Positions 18,401-25,271 of a stretch of DNA of 64,000 nucleotides are shown piece after piece. Origin of the DNA: Microbacterium sp. JZ31 (GTDB taxonomy: Bacteria > Actinomycetota > Actinomycetes > Actinomycetales > Microbacteriaceae). Every line of letters starts with the position of its first letter. Position 1 is the stretch's first letter. Made by a program: the position numbers and the translations under genes. The notes below the pieces were generated by a model. It was given only the letters and a program-made list of their open reading frames with translations. It was not told the DNA's origin and made no database searches. The DNA lies in contig NZ_CP017661.1 in NCBI RefSeq assembly GCF_016805985.1, forward strand, positions 2,480,001-2,544,000, given 5' to 3'.

Positions 18401-19140
18401 AGGCGCACGCAGTCGCGCGCCATCGCGCCGCCCACGTCGGCGAAGGTCGACACGATCAGGCGCGGGCGCACCGAGAAGGTGTCGACGTGCGCGAGCGCGG
18501 CGCGCAGGTGGTCGATCACGGGCTGGGGCTTGAAGACGCCCTCGCCGTACGCGAGCGCCGCGAGGGCGTCGCCGTCGAGGTCGATGCCGAAGTGGTCGCG
18601 CGCCGCGCGGACGAGCTCGGGGTTCACGCGGAACTGCCCGTGCAGCTTCAGCTCGAAGTCGGTGTGGTGGCGGCGGATGGCGAGCGGACGCAGCAGGACG
18701 GGAGCCGCGAACTCCTCGTCGGCGACGCGCCACACGGCCATGCCCACCGCGAGGCGGACGGCATCGATGCCGCGGACGGTGCGCAGCTCGAGGTGCTTGG
18801 TCGTGATCCGCTCGGCGGCCATGCGGGCGGTGCGCAGGGCCACCTCGTCGCGGAACAGGTTCGACAGCAGCGTGGACTTGCCCGTGATGAACTGCGGCAG
18901 GCTCCCGGGGTGCGCCTTGGTGATGTCGATGCCGGCGGCCGCGGCCTCGGCACCCGGTGCCCGGCCGGTCTCGAACGGGAAGTGCAGCAGCGGCGACGGG
19001 CCGCCGAGGTCCGCCGCCGCGGCGCGCAGCCGCTCTCGTTCGGGGTCGGCCACGTGCGCGACCACGACCCCCGGCTCGGCCACGCCGAGATCGGTCGGGG
19101 TCACGATGGTCCCCGTGTCATCCGCCACGATGCGATCCAT
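15436..19140 (-). CDS. Large superfamily-1 helicase-like protein with degenerate ATPase motifs
   Basis: A 1234-residue protein. The order of SF1 helicase motifs is retained: a Walker-A-like HTLPGTGGTQTVI at about residue 312, VVLIADAGA at about 833, VAFGDPVTQRPTPF (motif III-like), LTRSYRAGGEDLAELVNDAFY (motif IV) and LLTVGMTRARRSMVIVSS (motif VI). The C-terminus has RLGWHYVRVHAFDLYSDP, similar to the Vsr/PD-(D/E)XK-like ends of large helicase-nucleases. The Walker A lysine is Gly and the Walker B Asp-Glu is Asp-Ala, so ATP hydrolysis is doubtful. ATG 19140 is chosen over longer in-frame starts because it gives a sensible N-terminus. Close relatives are usually just called AAA ATPases. Confidence 0.75.
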   Translation of the reverse strand: MDRIVADDTGTIVTPTDLGVAEPGVVVAHVADPERERLRAAAADLGGPSPLLHFPFETGRAPGAEAAAAGIDITKAHPGSLPQFITGKSTLLSNLFRDEVALRTARMAAERITTKHLELRTVRGIDAVRLAVGMAVWRVADEEFAAPVLLRPLAIRRHHTDFELKLHGQFRVNPELVRAARDHFGIDLDGDALAALAYGEGVFKPQPVIDHLRAALAHVDTFSVRPRLIVSTFADVGGAMARDCVRLDHPLLNALAGHPEDLAALAADITPAAVPNPDERAPAADTLLLDADAEQESVLARIAAGESLVVHTLPGTGGTQTVINAVGSLVRAGKRVLVVSARRSTLDGVRHRLAGIALDGLAVSPSDLRRDLIRAIGRNEKAEQPKVAEIDDALVRLRTVLRDYRRALTRRHDRLGVSVLDATRELTKLASLPQPPSTSARLGIRALEALAGDRTSAGKTLALAARLGEFKVGPDDSPWYGVTFATTEEARRAHEQAGKLHHKSVPELLERGYELIAQTRMRPFTTIDELGEFLRLLHGIRDSLDRFNPTVFERPLADMIRAYGPRRDAQLTGAARRRLKKLAKEYLRPGVHLADMHEALVRIQHQRAQWQKLVDVGTIPDIPLGLADVQVEWQRVEAELADLDRALGRGTRLSAMPVQRLVRTLAGLAAESDVFDNIVERAELRSELARLGLEPLLTELSVRHVDEARVGEELEFAWWQSVLEHLLQHDRALLGANTSVVDRLERDFRLVDEAHAAASGPLLAWQLAAQWRIGIVDEPEESAALRRALTQGQITPDGLAAAAPTLSRILAPVWIASPYEVPAIPDDPAFDVVLIADAGAIGMTEAVPAIRRARQVVAFGDPVTQRPTPFVVAAVDGPVAHASADRESLFESLAEILPVATLTRSYRAGGEDLAELVNDAFYGGEIVSLPWAGSYLGRGSLSVDYVEGGSGTPDPVTGSVESPDAEVARVVTLVVEHAVNRPAESLMVVTASRRHAERVRVAITEAFAGRSDVADFVARETAEPLAVLTLEEATAESRDRVIFSLGYGLTKHGRVLSDFGDLSTPDGERLLTVGMTRARRSMVIVSSIRPSAFDEGRLEHGAATLMGILGSIAARGRDARLEDLADPLTLALARELRRLGVAVDVDYRGLLPLVAQYEGKAVVVEPDPESRGESLRESLRLRPHVLRRLGWHYVRVHAFDLYSDPAAVAERIAGVLGVSPEAQRADGDTQPLAL

Positions 19141-19358
19141 CGCGGCGCTGCCTTCTGTCCGCCACACGTGAGTCAGGGTAGGTGCGGGCGATGGTAAAGA
19201 TGCGCGGCTGACGCGGAGTTTCGCCGGATTGGCGTGGCGGAGGCTGTCCCGCTGTCCGGGCCTGTCGAGCCTCGTCCACACGCGAGCCCCGGGACCGGAT
19301 CGCTCCCCCGCGCGCGAAGGACGACACCGGTGTCGGCGACAGCCGCCAGGATGGGGGC

Positions 19359-19913
19359 GTGACCCTCCGCTACGACCTGGGCCCGACGCCGCTCGGGCTC
19401 GTCACGGCCGTCTTCTCCGACGCCGCGGTGCTCGCGCTGCACGTGGCGGACGACACCGACCGCTGGGTGCTGGAGATGCTCGCGCAGGAGCACGGCGTGG
19501 TGCCCGATCACGTCCCCGGGTCCGGCGGTGCGCTGTTCGCACAGCTCGAGGAGTACTTCGACGGCGAGCGCGAGTCGTTCGACGTCGCGATCGACTGGAG
19601 CCTGACGCGCGGGTTCGGCCGCGACGCGCTGCAGGAGATCTGCCGCATCCCCTACGGCGAGACCGCGAGCTACGGCGAGATCGCCGAGCGCGCCGGGCGA
19701 GCACGCGCACACCGGGCCGTCGGCACCGCGTGCCGCACGACCCCGTTCTCTCTCGTCGTGCCCGTGCACCGCGTCATCCGATCCGACGGCTCGCTCGGCG
19801 AGTACGGCGGTCGGCCCGAGAACAAGCGCTTCCTGATCGAGCTCGAGAGGCGTGCCGCGCCGAGCTTCTCGATTCCCGCGGCTCCCCGCACCCCGAACGG
19901 AGACGACTTTTGA
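19359..19913 (+). CDS. Ogt/MGMT-family protein with acceptor Cys replaced by Val (ATL-like)
   Basis: A 184-residue homologue of methylated-DNA-protein-cysteine methyltransferase. Its C-terminal domain has the helix-turn-helix (IPYGETASYGEIAERAG, then RAVGTACRTTPF), the arginine-finger region and GGRPENKRFLIELE. The active site, normally PCHR, reads PVHR: codon GTG at 19764-19766 (residue 136). It should therefore be unable to accept alkyl groups. Known alkyltransferase-like (ATL) proteins also lack this Cys and act as lesion sensors, but with other replacements. The GTG start at 19359 follows a G-rich stretch. Its stop overlaps the TTG start of the Tag-like gene. Confidence 0.85.
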   Translation: MTLRYDLGPTPLGLVTAVFSDAAVLALHVADDTDRWVLEMLAQEHGVVPDHVPGSGGALFAQLEEYFDGERESFDVAIDWSLTRGFGRDALQEICRIPYGETASYGEIAERAGRARAHRAVGTACRTTPFSLVVPVHRVIRSDGSLGEYGGRPENKRFLIELERRAAPSFSIPAAPRTPNGDDF

Positions 19914-20533
19914 CCGACACCGATCTCACCTCAGAGCTCGTCACAGGCGCCGACGGCCTCGCGCGTCCGCTGTGGGCCGCGCGGGATCCCCTGCTGCAGG
20001 CGTACTACGACACGGAGTGGGGGATGCCGATCCGCGATGAGCAGGGGCTCTTCGAGCGCCTCAGTCTCGAGGGCTTCCAGTCGGGCCTGTCGTGGGCGAC
20101 GATCCTGCGGAAGCGGCCGGCCTTCCGCGAGGCATTCGCGGACTTCGACCCCGACATCGTGGCGGAGTTCGACGAGGCCGACGTCGAGCGGCTGATGGCG
20201 GATGCCGGCATCGTGCGCAACCGCGCCAAGATCCTCGCCACGATCGGCAACGCCCGCGCGACGGTCGCGCTGCGCGGCACGGTGGGCGACGGCGGCGGGC
20301 TCGCGGAACTCGTGTGGGGCTTCCGCCCGGAGGAGACACCCGCACCGCACTCGTACACCGAGATCCCCTCGTCGTCGCCCGAGTCGATCGCGCTGTCGAA
20401 GGAGCTGAAGCGCCGCGGATTCCGCTTCGTGGGGCCGACGACGATGTTCGCGCTGATGGAGGCGGTGGGCATCGTCGACACGCATCTGGTCGGCAGCCAC
20501 CGCCGCGGCTCGAGCGGCGTGTGGGCATCCTGA
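19910..20533 (+). CDS. tag: DNA-3-methyladenine glycosylase I-like protein
   Basis: A 207-residue protein starting with TTG that overlaps the upstream stop (TTGA). The Tag core is clear: YDTEWGMPIRDEQGLFERLSLEGFQSGLSW with the catalytic-pocket Glu of the LFE segment at about residue 49, RLMADAGIVRNRAKI, and FVGPTTMFALMEAVGIVDTHLVGSH. In E. coli Tag, zinc is held by an N-terminal Cys, a His, and a C-terminal His and Cys. Here the first region reads RPLWAARDP and YYDTEWG, and the last Cys is missing, so the zinc site appears lost. It probably still binds 3-methyladenine. Coupled to the Cys-less Ogt homologue. Confidence 0.85.
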   Translation: MTDTDLTSELVTGADGLARPLWAARDPLLQAYYDTEWGMPIRDEQGLFERLSLEGFQSGLSWATILRKRPAFREAFADFDPDIVAEFDEADVERLMADAGIVRNRAKILATIGNARATVALRGTVGDGGGLAELVWGFRPEETPAPHSYTEIPSSSPESIALSKELKRRGFRFVGPTTMFALMEAVGIVDTHLVGSHRRGSSGVWAS

Positions 20534-20634
20534 ACCGGCGCTCCGCCGCGAAGACGACCGAGCGCCGGCCCGGAGGCGAGTAGGCCGCCCCGGGCCGGCG
20601 CTCGGCGCCGTGCTCGTCGTTCAGCGGTGCGCGG

Positions 20635-22281
20635 TCAGTGCTGCACCGCCTTCTCCGCGCCGTGGCCCGTGAGCGAGCGCACCTCCATCTCGGCGGCGAG
20701 CTTCGGATCCTCCGAGCCCTTCTTGGAGGTGATCGATCCGATCCAGCCGAGCAGGAAGCCGACGGGGATCGAGATGATGCCCGGGTTGCTGAGCGGGAAG
20801 ATCGCCGTCCCCTCCCCCGTCTTCAGGACGCTCGTCGGGCCGCCGAAGAACACCGGCGAGAGCACGATCAGCACGATCGCGCACAGCAGACCGCCGTACA
20901 TGCTCCACACGGCGCCGCGCGTGGTGAACCCGCGCCAGAACAGCGAGTACAGGATCGTCGGCAGGTTCGCCGACGCCGCGATCGCGAACGCGAGCGCGAC
21001 CAGGAACGCGACGTTCTGACCCAGCACGGCGATGCCGCCGACGATCGCGAGCGCACCGATCACGAGGATCGTGATGTTCGCGACCTTGCGCTCCTCGCGC
21101 TCGGTCGCGGCACCGCGCTTGATCACGCCGTTGAAGATGTCGTGCGAGAACGACGCCGCGGCCGTGATCGTCAGGCCGGCGACGACCGCGAGGATCGTCG
21201 CGAACGCGACCGCCGAGATGATGCCCATCAGCACCGGCCCGCCGAGCGCCTGCGCCAGCAGCGGCGCGGCGGAGTTGACGCCGCCCGGTGCGGCGAGGAT
21301 CTCGCCGGAGCCGACCAGGCCCGCCGCGCCGAAGCCGAGCACGAGCGTCAGCAGGTAGAACAGGCCGATCAGCATGATCGCCCAGACGACCGACTTGCGC
21401 GCCTCCTTGGCGGTGGGCACCGTGTAGAAGCGCATCAGCACGTGCGGCAGACCCGCGGTGCCGAGCACGAGCGCGAGGCCCAGCGACAGGAAGTCGATCG
21501 GATTCTTGTACTGCAGGCCCGGGTCGAGCACCGAGGCGCCGCCCTTGATGGCGTCCTCGAGCGCCTTGGCGGTCTCGGGGTACGTCTGCGTCTGCGAGGC
21601 CTCGATCGCGGCGCCGAACAGGTCGACGCCCTGGATCGCCAGCACCCAGATCGTCATGACCACTGCGCCGCCGATGAGCAGGAACGCCTTGACGATCTGC
21701 ACCCAGGTGGTGCCCTTCATGCCGCCGATCAGCACGTAGCCGACCATGAGCACGCCCACGACCGTCACGACCGCGGCGGTGCCGATCGAATCGGTCACGC
21801 CGAGCAGCAGGGCGACGAGGCCGCCGGCTCCCGCCATCTGCGCGAGCAGATAGAAGAAGCACACGACGAGCGTGCTGATCGCGGCCGCCATGCGCACGGG
21901 ACGCTGCTTGAGGCGGAACGACAGCACATCCGCCATCGTGTACTTGCCGGTGTTGCGCATCAGCTCCGCGACGAGCAGCAGCGCCACGAGCCAGGCGACG
22001 AGGAATCCGATGGAATAGAGGAACCCGTCATAGCCGTACACGGCAATGGCACCGCAGATGCCGAGGAACGACGCCGCGGACAGATAGTCGCCCGCGATCG
22101 CGAAGCCGTTCTGCGTTCCCGAGAAGGACCGTCCGCCCGCGTAGAAGTCCGCGGCCGTCTTGTTGTTCCGGGAGGCGCGGATGACGATGAAGATCGTCAC
22201 CGCGACGAAGATCCCGAAGATCGTGATGTTCAGGACCGGATTGTTCTGCGAGGCGGTATCCGCCGCTGCGAAGACGTTCAC
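20635..22281 (-). CDS. actP: Sodium:solute symporter, acetate/monocarboxylate type (ActP-like)
   Basis: A 548-residue integral membrane protein with about 13 hydrophobic helices. Characteristic segments include ADFYAGGRSFSGTQNGFAIAGDYLSAASFLG near the N-terminus (SSS signature, sodium site), GGMKGTTWVQIVKAFLL and AVAFATILAVVAGLTITAAASFSHDIF. Relatives import acetate and other short carboxylates with sodium or protons. It overlaps the upstream DUF485 gene by 4 bases, the standard pairing for acetate permease operons. The GAF-LuxR gene divergent to this pair is its likely regulator. Confidence 0.9.
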   Translation of the reverse strand: MNVFAAADTASQNNPVLNITIFGIFVAVTIFIVIRASRNNKTAADFYAGGRSFSGTQNGFAIAGDYLSAASFLGICGAIAVYGYDGFLYSIGFLVAWLVALLLVAELMRNTGKYTMADVLSFRLKQRPVRMAAAISTLVVCFFYLLAQMAGAGGLVALLLGVTDSIGTAAVVTVVGVLMVGYVLIGGMKGTTWVQIVKAFLLIGGAVVMTIWVLAIQGVDLFGAAIEASQTQTYPETAKALEDAIKGGASVLDPGLQYKNPIDFLSLGLALVLGTAGLPHVLMRFYTVPTAKEARKSVVWAIMLIGLFYLLTLVLGFGAAGLVGSGEILAAPGGVNSAAPLLAQALGGPVLMGIISAVAFATILAVVAGLTITAAASFSHDIFNGVIKRGAATEREERKVANITILVIGALAIVGGIAVLGQNVAFLVALAFAIAASANLPTILYSLFWRGFTTRGAVWSMYGGLLCAIVLIVLSPVFFGGPTSVLKTGEGTAIFPLSNPGIISIPVGFLLGWIGSITSKKGSEDPKLAAEMEVRSLTGHGAEKAVQH

Positions 22282-22628
22282 GCGCCTGCCTCCTGCTTCT
22301 CGAGGTCTTCACGGATGGCCGCCGACTTCGGGTCGAGCTTGTTGTTGGCGAACCACACGTACCAGAGGGTGATGCCGAAGGTCGTCACGAACTGACCGAG
22401 GCCGATCAGCAGTCCGACATTGATGTCGCCGAGGACCGGCTGGGACATGAAGTCCTTCGCGAAACCCGCCAGCAGGACGTAGACGAAGTACCACACGAGG
22501 AAGAATGCGGAGAGCGGGAACACGAACGAGCGGTGGGTGCGCTTCAATTCGCGGAATCGCGGCGAATTCTCCTCCGCGATGTAGTCGATGCGTCCTCTCG
22601 TGGATGCACCGGGGGGCGTGTCTGTCAC
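22278..22628 (-). CDS. DUF485 membrane protein (symporter accessory)
   Basis: About 116 residues with two membrane helices: FVFPLSAFFLVWYFVYVLLAGF and NVGLLIGLGQFVTTFGITLWYVWFANNKLDP. This fits DUF485 (YjcH-type) proteins, which are encoded directly upstream of ActP and thought to assist it. The GTG at 22628 is preceded by GGAGG, though with only four bases spacing; an ATG at 22646 is an alternative. Stop/start overlap ATGA-type with actP. Confidence 0.85.
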   Translation of the reverse strand: MTDTPPGASTRGRIDYIAEENSPRFRELKRTHRSFVFPLSAFFLVWYFVYVLLAGFAKDFMSQPVLGDINVGLLIGLGQFVTTFGITLWYVWFANNKLDPKSAAIREDLEKQEAGA

Positions 22629-22770
22629 GAGGCCTCCTTGCCACATGTCGGGAGCCGCGGAGCTCCTTCGCTCCGGGGCGCACGGCCATGCGCGGGCGCA
22701 CGGCCGGTGATAGCTTCGACGCTACGAAAGACGGCGAAGGGGCCGTCACCCCCGAAAGTAGGTACCCCTG

Positions 22771-23631
22771 TTGACCGCGCAGCAGGACATCGCAGACGAC
22801 CGTCGACTCGTGGCCGACGCCGTGCGCGAGCTCGCCCGACGGACGAAGTTCCCGGTCGCCTTCGGCGGTCTCATCGAGAACGGCGTGGCCCGCATGACCG
22901 CGTTCGTCGGCAACCACACCGACGCCCTGGAGGGCCTCTCCGTCCGGCCCGAGCGCGGGCTCGGCGGCCGCGCGATGGTCGAGCTGCGGCCGCGGATGAC
23001 CGGCGACTATCGCACCGCACGCCAGATCACGCACGACTACGACGTCTACATCCTGGGCGAGGGCATCGGCACGCTGATGGCCGCACCGGTCGTGGTCTCG
23101 GGCAAGGCGCGCGGCGTCCTCTACGGCGGCGCGTGGAGTCGCTCCACCATCGGCGGCGTGGCCGCCGCGCCCGCCGTCCGGGTGGCCGAGGAGCTGGCGA
23201 CCGAATTGGCTCGGCGCGACGAGGCGCGACGGCGCCTGGAGGACACCGGCGCGGCGCCGCCCGACCGCCTCTCCCCCAGCCACCGCGAAGAGCTGCGCGA
23301 GAGCTATGCCGAGCTGCGCGCGATCGCTGCGTCGATCGACGATGCGGCGATCCGATCGCGGCTGGCGGATGTCGAGCGGCGCCTCGCGGCCCTTTCCGGA
23401 TTCGCGGAGGCGCCGCGCACCGAGCCTCTTCCGGAAGTGCGCCTTTCGCCGCGCGAGATCGACGTTCTCGCGCGCGCCGCCCTGGGTGAGACGAATGCGC
23501 AGATCGGAGAGCTGCTCGGCCTTCGCGAGGGAACCGTCAAGGCTTATCTGAGCGCGGCGATGGCGAAACTCGATGCGTCGACACGTCATGCCGCCGTGGC
23601 GCGGGCACGCAAATGGGGCCTGCTCCCATAG
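22771..23631 (+). CDS. GAF-domain LuxR-type transcriptional regulator
   Basis: A 286-residue protein with TTG start. Residues 1-150 form a GAF-like sensor domain (ending APVVVSGKARGVLYGGAW), residues 165-215 a charged helical linker, and the C-terminus a LuxR helix-turn-helix (LSPREIDVLARAALGETNAQIGELLGLREGTVKAYLS). Its divergent position, with 142 bases to the DUF485/ActP pair, suggests it regulates that symporter, perhaps according to a carbon metabolite bound by GAF. Confidence 0.87.
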   Translation: MTAQQDIADDRRLVADAVRELARRTKFPVAFGGLIENGVARMTAFVGNHTDALEGLSVRPERGLGGRAMVELRPRMTGDYRTARQITHDYDVYILGEGIGTLMAAPVVVSGKARGVLYGGAWSRSTIGGVAAAPAVRVAEELATELARRDEARRRLEDTGAAPPDRLSPSHREELRESYAELRAIAASIDDAAIRSRLADVERRLAALSGFAEAPRTEPLPEVRLSPREIDVLARAALGETNAQIGELLGLREGTVKAYLSAAMAKLDASTRHAAVARARKWGLLP

Positions 23632-23724
23632 CAGAAAATCAGCGAGCTCCTTTCCGTTTTCCGCTGCGGCCCATGGGTAGCCTTTTCGCTGAAATATCTC
23701 TGTTTGTCGCGCTATCATCGCGCC

Positions 23725-24069
23725 ATGGCCCGGAAAATCGTTCATCAGCTCGTCGACGACCTCGACGGCACTGTCCTCGAACCCGGCGAAGGCGAGACCG
23801 TTCTCTTCTCGCTCGACGGCAAGAGCTACGAAATCGACCTCACCGCCGACAATGCGAAGAAACTGCGCGACCATTTCGAGGAGTACATCTCGGCTGCCCG
23901 TCGGATGTCTTCCGGCACCTCCGCGTCGGCGTCTCCGCGCGGCCGCCGTCGCACCGGCCAGACCGATTACGGTCCTGTCCGCGAATGGGCGAAGAGGAAC
24001 GGATACACCGTCTCGGAGCGCGGCCGCGTTCCTGCCGCGATCATCGAGGCTTACGAAGCCGCCAACTGA
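23725..24069 (+). CDS. lsr2: Lsr2-family nucleoid-associated protein
   Basis: A 114-residue protein, the usual Lsr2 length. The N-terminal MARKIVHQLVDDLDGTVLEPGEGETV oligomerisation domain is followed by DGKSYEIDLTADNAKKLRDHFEEYI. A basic linker precedes the C-terminal domain TGQTDYGPVREWAKRNGYTVSERGRVPAAIIEAYEAA. The AT-hook-like R-G-R needed for minor-groove binding is present as ERGRVP. Lsr2 silences AT-rich horizontally acquired DNA, notable because a lower-GC island begins 0.6 kb downstream. A terminator follows. Confidence 0.95.
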   Translation: MARKIVHQLVDDLDGTVLEPGEGETVLFSLDGKSYEIDLTADNAKKLRDHFEEYISAARRMSSGTSASASPRGRRRTGQTDYGPVREWAKRNGYTVSERGRVPAAIIEAYEAAN

Positions 24070-24084
24070 TCTCGCGATCGTTGA

Positions 24085-24134
24085 GACATCGCCCGCGCTC
24101 GGCTTTCGCCGGCGCGGGCGACGTCTTTCTTTCC
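24085..24134 (+). terminator. Rho-independent terminator after lsr2
   Basis: Stem 24085-24098 with 24112-24125 (14 bp, one A-C mismatch), loop containing GGCTTTCGCC, followed by TTTCTTTCC. A classical U-tract makes this stronger than most in the window. Confidence 0.8.
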
Positions 24135-24246
24135 TCCCTCCACGCTGCTGCTGTGTCCGGTGTGTATCCCCTGGACGTCGCGAGCGAGCCTTGCAATCGG
24201 CCCGGATTCTCGGAATCGTGGCCGGTCCCGAGGGAAGGAGAGCCAG

Positions 24247-24528
24247 ATGCTCACGCTTACCGAGAACGCCGCCGACGCGGTTCGCACGATCGTCTCCCAG
24301 ACGCCGGATGCCTCGACCGCGGGGCTCCGTATCCAGGGCACCAGCGCATCGGCCGAGGGCTACGCGCTGACGCTCGCCCCGTCGCCCGAGCAGGGGGACA
24401 CGGTCGTCGAGAGCGGCGAGGCCCGCGTGTTCCTGGAGGGACCCGCAGCCGACGAGCTCGATGACAAGGTGCTCGACGCGCAGGTGACGCAGGAGGGCGT
24501 GCGCTTTGCCCTCGCCCTGCAGCAGTAA
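24247..24528 (+). CDS. HesB/IscA-like (A-type fold) protein without cysteines
   Basis: A 93-residue protein that starts MLTLTENAADAVRTIVSQ, typical of HesB/IscA folds, with GGAAGGAG five bases upstream of ATG. None of the three conserved cysteines of A-type Fe-S carriers is present (no Cys in the whole protein), so Fe-S transfer is unlikely. Such Cys-less versions are common in actinobacteria and have no settled role. Confidence 0.8.
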   Translation: MLTLTENAADAVRTIVSQTPDASTAGLRIQGTSASAEGYALTLAPSPEQGDTVVESGEARVFLEGPAADELDDKVLDAQVTQEGVRFALALQQ

Positions 24529-24545
24529 CGCGCCTGCACGCGCTT

Positions 24546-24579
24546 GCGGCGCCGCCCGGATCCTTCCGGGCGGCGCCGC
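24546..24579 (+). terminator. Hairpin terminator before tRNA-Arg
   Basis: Perfect 15-bp stem (24546-24560 with 24565-24579), TCCT loop, very GC-rich, 17 bases after the HesB-like stop. No U-tract. Confidence 0.75.
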
Positions 24580-24620
24580 GCCGCGTCCGGGCCGCACTCC
24601 CCGTTAGACTTGCGGGGCCA

Positions 24621-24692
24621 GCCTCTGTAGCTCAATGGAAGAGCAGTTCCGTCCTAAGGAAACGGTTGGGGGTTCGAGTCCCTCCAGGGGCA
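24621..24692 (+). tRNA. tRNA-Arg (anticodon CCT)
   Basis: The acceptor GCCTCTG pairs with CAGGGGC, the D-arm is GCTC/GAGC, the anticodon loop GTCCTAA puts CCT at positions 34-36, and the T-arm is GGGGG-TTCGAGT-CCCTC. The discriminator is A. The accessory island starts directly after it, so its 3' end is the likely attachment site. Confidence 0.95.
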
Positions 24693-24950
24693 CAGTGTCT
24701 TTTCGCCTCTGACCGGAATGTTCTATCGAGGTCAGACCGCACAGGAGGAGTTCTTGCCCGCTTAGAGGGCGTCTCCCCGACGCGGAGAGTGTAGCGATCG
24801 GTCGTGTCTCGGATCTGGCCGCTCACTCCTTGCAGACTCCGCGCTGGCGCGCGTGGCTTAGCAGCCGTTCGACGACGAACACTGCGCCGCGTCCGATCGC
24901 TGGGGCGGCTGATTGTCGGAGGGCAGGCCGCCGTACGATACCGTCACACC

Positions 24951-25271
24951 GTGACGAGTGAGCGAGTTCGTGAAGCCTTGTCGGAGTTCGTGCGCGAGCG
25001 CGACTGGGCTCAGTTCCACACTCCGGCAAACCTCGCGAAGAGCATCTCGATCGAGGCGGGCGAACTGCTCGAGTGCTTCCAGTGGAGCGACGATGCAGAC
25101 GAGGTGCGCGTACGCGAGGAGCTCGCCGACGTCGTCACCTATTGCACGCTGCTCGCTGCCCAACTGGGAGTCGACCTGGACGAGATCGTCCTGCAGAAGC
25201 TCGCCGTAACGCGCTCGAAGTACCCCGCAGATCGATCGAGGGGGCGGAGCACCAAGTATGACGCCCTTTGA
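24951..25271 (+). CDS. MazG-like nucleotide pyrophosphohydrolase
   Basis: A 106-residue all-helical protein. The metal-binding EAGELLE (EExxE-type) followed by FQW, and EELADVVTYCTLLA (ExxD) are the MazG/dUTPase-like signature. The GTG at 24951 gives the natural start VTSERVREALSEFVRERDW. MazG enzymes hydrolyse nucleoside triphosphates to monophosphates and pyrophosphate. The 3' end overlaps the GIY-YIG/DUF2075 gene by 14 bases, so both are made together and probably act in one system, possibly as a nucleotide-depleting or signal-cleaving partner. Confidence 0.85.
   Translation: MTSERVREALSEFVRERDWAQFHTPANLAKSISIEAGELLECFQWSDDADEVRVREELADVVTYCTLLAAQLGVDLDEIVLQKLAVTRSKYPADRSRGRSTKYDAL

Noticed and set aside
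15550..19197. 1215-codon plus-strand frame opposite the helicase-like gene
   Set aside because: Arg/Ala-rich antisense shadow caused by high GC; no domains and no ribosome site.
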